A DNA stretch of 64,000 nucleotides from Coriobacteriaceae bacterium (lineage in GTDB: Bacteria > Actinomycetota > Coriobacteriia > Coriobacteriales > Coriobacteriaceae): positions 1-64,000 of the forward strand of contig CABJFQ010000008.1 in assembly GCA_902364975.1 (NCBI GenBank), written 5' to 3'. The notes below the pieces were generated by a model. It saw only the letters and a list, made by a program, of their open reading frames with translations, did not search any database and was not told where the DNA came from. Position numbers and translations under genes: made by a program. Below, in pieces: positions 61,197-64,000 of the stretch (positions are counted from its first letter, which is position 1; each line of letters begins with the position of its first letter).

Positions 61197-61527
61197 GACG
61201 CGGCAGCGTGTTGCCTTGGTGACTAGATGCGAAAGGTCCAAGGCTACACGAATCGAAGGGACGGCGATTGTTCTATGATTCGTTCCACCTCGCGTGCTCG
61301 GTGGAACTTTCGGCAGAAACTACGATAACACCTGTACGTTAGTTTTATGGACGAAAGTGGATTTGCGGGCGCGTTTAATCGGTAAGCGCCATGTTTATAC
61401 CACTGGCAGAATTGCCGTGGTAAAACTCTTGACAGTTTTACCAATTAGGGTTTCAAAACTGTTAGGCTGACGTTTGGTAAAACGTTTTTAGCAGGTTGTT
61501 TACCATTTGACATCGAAAGGCTCGTTT
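61197..61527. other. Divergent control region between glgB and the HAD phosphatase
   Basis: 331 bp without a gene. The right half is rich in GGTAAAAC/GTTTTACC motifs (annotated separately). TTGACA (61429-61434) is a good -35 hexamer embedded between the operator half-sites, but no matching -10 is convincing. The left half holds no repeat I can name. Confidence 0.5.
61419..61505 (+). promoter_or_regulatory. Cluster of TGGTAAAAC-type operators (LacI-family-like)
   Basis: GGTAAAACT (61419-61427) and AGTTTTACC (61434-61442) form a perfect inverted repeat that covers TTGACA. TGGTAAAACGTTTTTAGCA (61475-61493) is a near-palindrome centred on CG, as in LacI/CcpA/MalR operators. TGTTTACCA (61497-61505) is a further half-site. 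The second site is nearly the same as one upstream of the GH13-GH77 gene. Confidence 0.6.
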
Positions 61528-62217
61528 ATGAACCATATCGCTGCTCCAAGTGTTGCTTTTATTTTCGATTGCGACGGAACACTGGTTAATAGCTCCCCCG
61601 TCTGGGGCCATGCGCAGACCGAGTTATTGCGCCGTCATGGCATTGATGTGACGGTCGACGATTTTGCCCAGTTTGAACATCTTTCGCTGGAGGATGAGTG
61701 CCAGGCCTATCACGACACGTGGGGCATTGGCGCGAATGGCGAGGAGCTGTATCGCGAGCTGAGCGAGATTTTGATTGATGGGTATTCCAAGGTGCCGCCG
61801 CGCGAGGGCCTGCTTGCATTTTTGGAGCAGGCGAAGGAGGCCGGTATTGCCATGTGCGTGGCTACTTCCACGCCGGCCGAGCTGGTTCAGTCCGCCCTTG
61901 CGGCTGCTGGCCTTGATCGCTATATGGAGTTTATTACCACAACGGGCGAGGCGGGGCGCTCCAAGCAGTTCCCCGACGTGTACGAGCTGGCACTGCGTCG
62001 CCTGGAAGAGCGCAACGGGCACAAGTTTGAGCGCGCATGGGTGTTTGAGGATGCCGTCTTTGGACTTAAGAGCTCTGGCGCTGCAGGCTTTAAGCGCGTG
62101 GGCGTCTATGACCCGCACGGCCGTATGGAGCGCGACGAGGTGCGTGCCAACTGCGACATCTTTATCGATGGCTATGAGGACCTGGACCTGGCCCGCGTGC
62201 TTTCGTTTGAGGGTTAG
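61528..62217 (+). CDS. HAD-superfamily hydrolase (beta-phosphoglucomutase/phosphatase-like)
   Basis: A 229-residue HAD subfamily IA enzyme. Motif I FDCDGTLVNS is near 14-23, motif II TSTPAELVQ near 119, the Lys region SKQFPDVYELAL and motif III/IV in WVFEDAVFGLKSS. A helical cap follows motif I. Substrate unknown; a sugar phosphate is plausible beside the glycogen operon, from which it is transcribed divergently. ATG 61528 follows GAAAGG. Confidence 0.82.
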   Translation: MNHIAAPSVAFIFDCDGTLVNSSPVWGHAQTELLRRHGIDVTVDDFAQFEHLSLEDECQAYHDTWGIGANGEELYRELSEILIDGYSKVPPREGLLAFLEQAKEAGIAMCVATSTPAELVQSALAAAGLDRYMEFITTTGEAGRSKQFPDVYELALRRLEERNGHKFERAWVFEDAVFGLKSSGAAGFKRVGVYDPHGRMERDEVRANCDIFIDGYEDLDLARVLSFEG

Positions 62218-62226
62218 GCGAGGGCC

Positions 62227-62868
62227 GTGGCTTGCAAAGTGTTAGTGGTTTGCGGCTCGCTGGTGGTGGCGAGCGCGGATCTGCTTCGCCAGCTGGCGGG
62301 GGAGTGCGACCACGTTGTCGCCGTGGACCGCGGGCTCGACGCGCTACTGGGCGCGGGGCTTGGCTGCGACGTCTACGTGGGCGACGCCGATACCGTAAGC
62401 GACGAGGGACGTGCCCTGGTCGATGCCGCTGCCGATTTTGAAGTAGAACGCCACAACCCCTACAAGGACTACACCGACCTGGCTCTGGCACTCGATTCCG
62501 TCCGCCGTCGCTGGCCGGGTGCCGAAGTGGTTGCGACCTGCGCCACCGGCGGCCGCCCGGACATGGCCCTGTCTGTGCTAGGGCTACTGGCAGGCTATGC
62601 GGACGCCCCCGTCTGGATCGAAGAAGACGAAATGACGGCCAGAATCCTGCACCAGGACGAGACCTGGACCATCGAAAACGCCGAGGGCAAAACCTTCTCC
62701 ATCATCTCCATAGCCCCCAACACAGAGATTAGCGAACACGGCCTAGAATGGGAGCTAGACCATAGCCCCTTAGGCCTGCTAGCCGACACCGGCATCAGTA
62801 ACGTCGTAAGATCAACCACCAAGATCCAAGTCCACACCGGCACCGCCATCGCTTACCTCTACAAGTAA
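62227..62868 (+). CDS. Thiamine pyrophosphokinase
   Basis: A 213-residue kinase transferring pyrophosphate from ATP to thiamine. Family motifs: VGDADTVSDEG (GDxDS-like), NPYKDYTDLALAL (KDxTD) and CATGGRPDM (GGRxDH-like), then a C-terminal beta domain ending in STTKIQVHTGTAIAYL. GTG 62227 is 9 nt after the HAD gene, so the two are probably one operon. Codons in the last third turn towards CTA, ATA and TTA relative to the first part. Confidence 0.85.
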   Translation: MACKVLVVCGSLVVASADLLRQLAGECDHVVAVDRGLDALLGAGLGCDVYVGDADTVSDEGRALVDAAADFEVERHNPYKDYTDLALALDSVRRRWPGAEVVATCATGGRPDMALSVLGLLAGYADAPVWIEEDEMTARILHQDETWTIENAEGKTFSIISIAPNTEISEHGLEWELDHSPLGLLADTGISNVVRSTTKIQVHTGTAIAYLYK

Positions 62869-62882
62869 GGTCTACCGCATCA

Positions 62883-62965
62883 GGGTTTTATCGGGACGGT
62901 GGGTGAATTGACTGATTTTGCCGAAGTCAAAATCAGTCAATTCACCCACCGTCCCAGGAAAACCC
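62883..62965. repeat. Perfect long inverted repeat downstream of thiamine pyrophosphokinase
   Basis: Perfect 28-bp arms (62893-62920 and 62928-62955, left arm starting GGGACGGTGGGTGAATTGAC) with a 7-nt loop. They continue outward as GGGTTTT/AAAACCC with a short mismatch. It would form an unusually stable hairpin. It may end the upstream operon, but it lacks a T-run and resembles the other GGGAC-ended palindromes of the window. Confidence 0.85.
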
Positions 62966-63035
62966 GTAAGAAAAAGTTTCAACAAAAACCCTCTTGCATC
63001 CCCGAAGATCTTCCCCTATAGTACTACCTCGTCAC

Positions 63036-63111
63036 GGGGGCGTAGCTCAGCTGGGAGAGCGCTTGACTGGCAGTCAAGAGGTCAGGGGTTCGATCCCCCT
63101 CGTCTCCACCA
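63036..63111 (+). tRNA. tRNA-Ala (anticodon GGC)
   Basis: 76-nt cloverleaf with encoded CCA. The acceptor GGGGGCG pairs with CGTCTCC, giving the G3:U70 pair that marks alanine tRNAs. The anticodon stem CTTGA/TCAAG encloses the loop CTGGCAG, so the anticodon is GGC (reads GCC/GCU). T-arm GGGGT-TCGAT-CCCC. Confidence 0.97.
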
Positions 63112-63123
63112 TCGTGAATCCAA

Positions 63124-63156
63124 AAGTCCATCGGTTATCCGATGGACTTTTTTCAT
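63124..63156 (+). terminator. tRNA-Ala terminator
   Basis: AAGTCCATCGG and CCGATGGACTT flank TTAT and are followed by TTTT. Confidence 0.92.
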
Positions 63157-63908
63157 ACTTATCAACCCCACAAACGAAAGTGACGCGTGCACCCGCGACC
63201 ACCCCGCAAAAAGTTGCGCAATTACCTTCCCGGTTTTGTACAAAGTTTGTTAGCCAAACTTAATAGTTTGCGCAATTCACGCCGCCAGCAATACAACTCA
63301 GGCAGTGCTCGCAAACCCACGCACCCCCATAAACCTGCGGCAATGTATGCAAGACGGCTCAATATCCCCCATAACCACGGCAAATAAACAATATGTTGCT
63401 CAACACGCCCTAAAACGTATGGGCCACCTGCTGTGCTAGGATACCTATCTTTACATGGGTTCAACTGTGCTCGCGGCTCCAGCAAGCCACAAAGCACAGG
63501 GTCGATCAGCATCCGGCCGTAACGGCGGTGCCAGAAAGACCACGAGCTCCAATAGCGTCGTCATGCGTATCGCATCGAATGATTTTGTTCTTATCTATGT
63601 GCGGGTTCATCATTCGATTCGACATTTTATGACAAATCGCAGCAGTCCTACAGCTGATTGCGTGCGGTCCAGTTTTGTTCCCGCTTGACTGGATTGCACG
63701 CAGCTAGCTGGGGACGCGGTCTTTTTGCGATACACGTCCGCGTCTCTAGTCACTGCACTTATACATACCGTTCACGGTGGGGCAGAGCCACGTGCTTGTC
63801 TAATTGGGCTCAGGGTTTGAATATGGAGCGCCTTCGCGCACAAGCGCCCTGGCGAAGCCATACCCAAACCCCGTGAGCCACACGTAAGACAGCAAGGGGG
63901 TGGTGCTC
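63157..63908. other. ~750 bp without a convincing gene, leader of a NusG-like gene
   Basis: AT-richer than its surroundings at first. Short inverted repeats occur: GTTTG...CAAAC near 63247-63261, AAACTTAATAGTTT near 63257-63270, and a hairpin GACGCGG (63713-63719)/CCGCGTC (63738-63744). TTGCGCAATT recurs twice (near 63214 and 63272). TAGGAT (63437) is a possible -10. A 77-codon open frame at 63455-63688 lacks an RBS and any family I know. The length fits a long untranslated leader. Confidence 0.4.
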
Positions 63909-64000
63909 GTGTGGTATGTGATCCAGGTCATTAACGGTCGCGAAGACGTAATGCGCGAGCGCATCGAGCACGTGGTGCCGGCTGGTGCCATGCAGGAGCT
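63909..64000 (+). CDS. NusG/LoaP-like antitermination factor (N-terminal part, cut by window end)
   Basis: The first ~30 residues, MWYVIQVINGREDVMRERIE then HVVPAGAMQEL, match the NGN domain start of specialised NusG paralogues (LoaP type: W-Y-V-I-Q-V-x-x-G-x-E). The GTG at 63909 has AAGGGGG about 8 nt upstream; GTG 63900/63903 are too close. Housekeeping NusG normally sits beside secE and rplK, not after tRNA-Ala and a long leader, so a pathway-specific factor is favoured. Such proteins often lead polysaccharide or natural-product operons; the downstream genes lie outside the window. Confidence 0.72.
   Translation, partial: MWYVIQVINGREDVMRERIEHVVPAGAMQE

Noticed and set aside
63036..63111. 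tRNA-Ala as an attachment site of an integrated element
   Set aside because: No integrase gene and no repeated 3' tRNA fragment are visible downstream within the window.
63455..63688. 77-codon open frame in the leader before the NusG-like gene
   Set aside because: No RBS, no recognisable domain, mixed composition; it may be chance or a decayed gene start.

Overview
The window reads as a chromosomal segment of a high-GC, anaerobic Coriobacteriia bacterium, most like Collinsella. This is inferred from the gene set: HPr/EI PTS, GlgC/GlgD pair, anaerobic B12 pathway, fused 4Fe-4S serine dehydratase and priA-def-fmt-rsmB order, together with GC-rich codon use. No rRNA or marker gene fixes the species. 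There is no phage, CRISPR array or intact insertion sequence.

Layout. (1) 1-4475: ptsH, ptsI and two tandem 1-phosphofructokinase-like sugar kinases. (2) 4569-8453: tRNA CCA-adding enzyme, two identical tRNA-Glu(CTC) genes, a YbhN/AglD-like membrane protein and a TetR regulator. (3) 8456-30994: an island for cobalamin. Its left edge carries a remnant of an IS3-family transposase. A minus-strand arm, behind a cobalamin riboswitch, encodes an exported lipoprotein cobaltochelatase (CbiK type), a small lipoprotein, a substrate-binding lipoprotein and a FecCD-type ABC importer. A plus-strand operon of 16 mostly overlapping genes encodes the anaerobic route from cobalt-sirohydrochlorin to adenosylcobalamin (cbiF, D, L, G, H, ET, A, cobT, U, S, a cobU-like/cobC fusion, cbiB, cobD, cbiP, cobA, cbiC, cbiJ in that order). 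Uroporphyrinogen-III methyltransferase, ring-precursor genes, CbiMNQO and dimethylbenzimidazole synthesis are absent from the window. (4) 31203-36456: a MacB-like export system (permease, ATPase, adaptor) and an L,D-transpeptidase. (5) 36606-47309: L-serine dehydratase, metK, gltX, priA, def, fmt and rsmB, separated by long inverted-repeat elements. (6) 47582-61196: a minus-strand alpha-glucan block (glgB, glgP, glgC, glgD, glgA, then a GH13-GH77 fusion and a small zinc-ribbon protein). (7) 61528-64000: a HAD phosphatase, thiamine pyrophosphokinase, tRNA-Ala(GGC), about 800 bp without a convincing gene, and the start of a NusG/LoaP-like antiterminator cut by the window edge.

How the parts work together. 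PTS phosphotransfer and the two fructose-1-phosphate kinase-like enzymes feed glycolysis. The glycogen block stores and mobilises glucose, and shared TGGTAAAAC-type sites suggest common LacI-family control of glgB and the amylomaltase fusion. The riboswitch arm of the island may supply cobalt or a tetrapyrrole to the corrin operon.

The observations I would check first are: the exported CbiK with NEAT-like lipoproteins under B12 control; histone-H1-like Lys/Ala/Thr tails on both GlgA and GlgB; a pair of related ~135-nt structured intergenic elements (47347-47484 and 51411-51542); and several other long palindromic intergenic elements, one shaped like a REP doublet.
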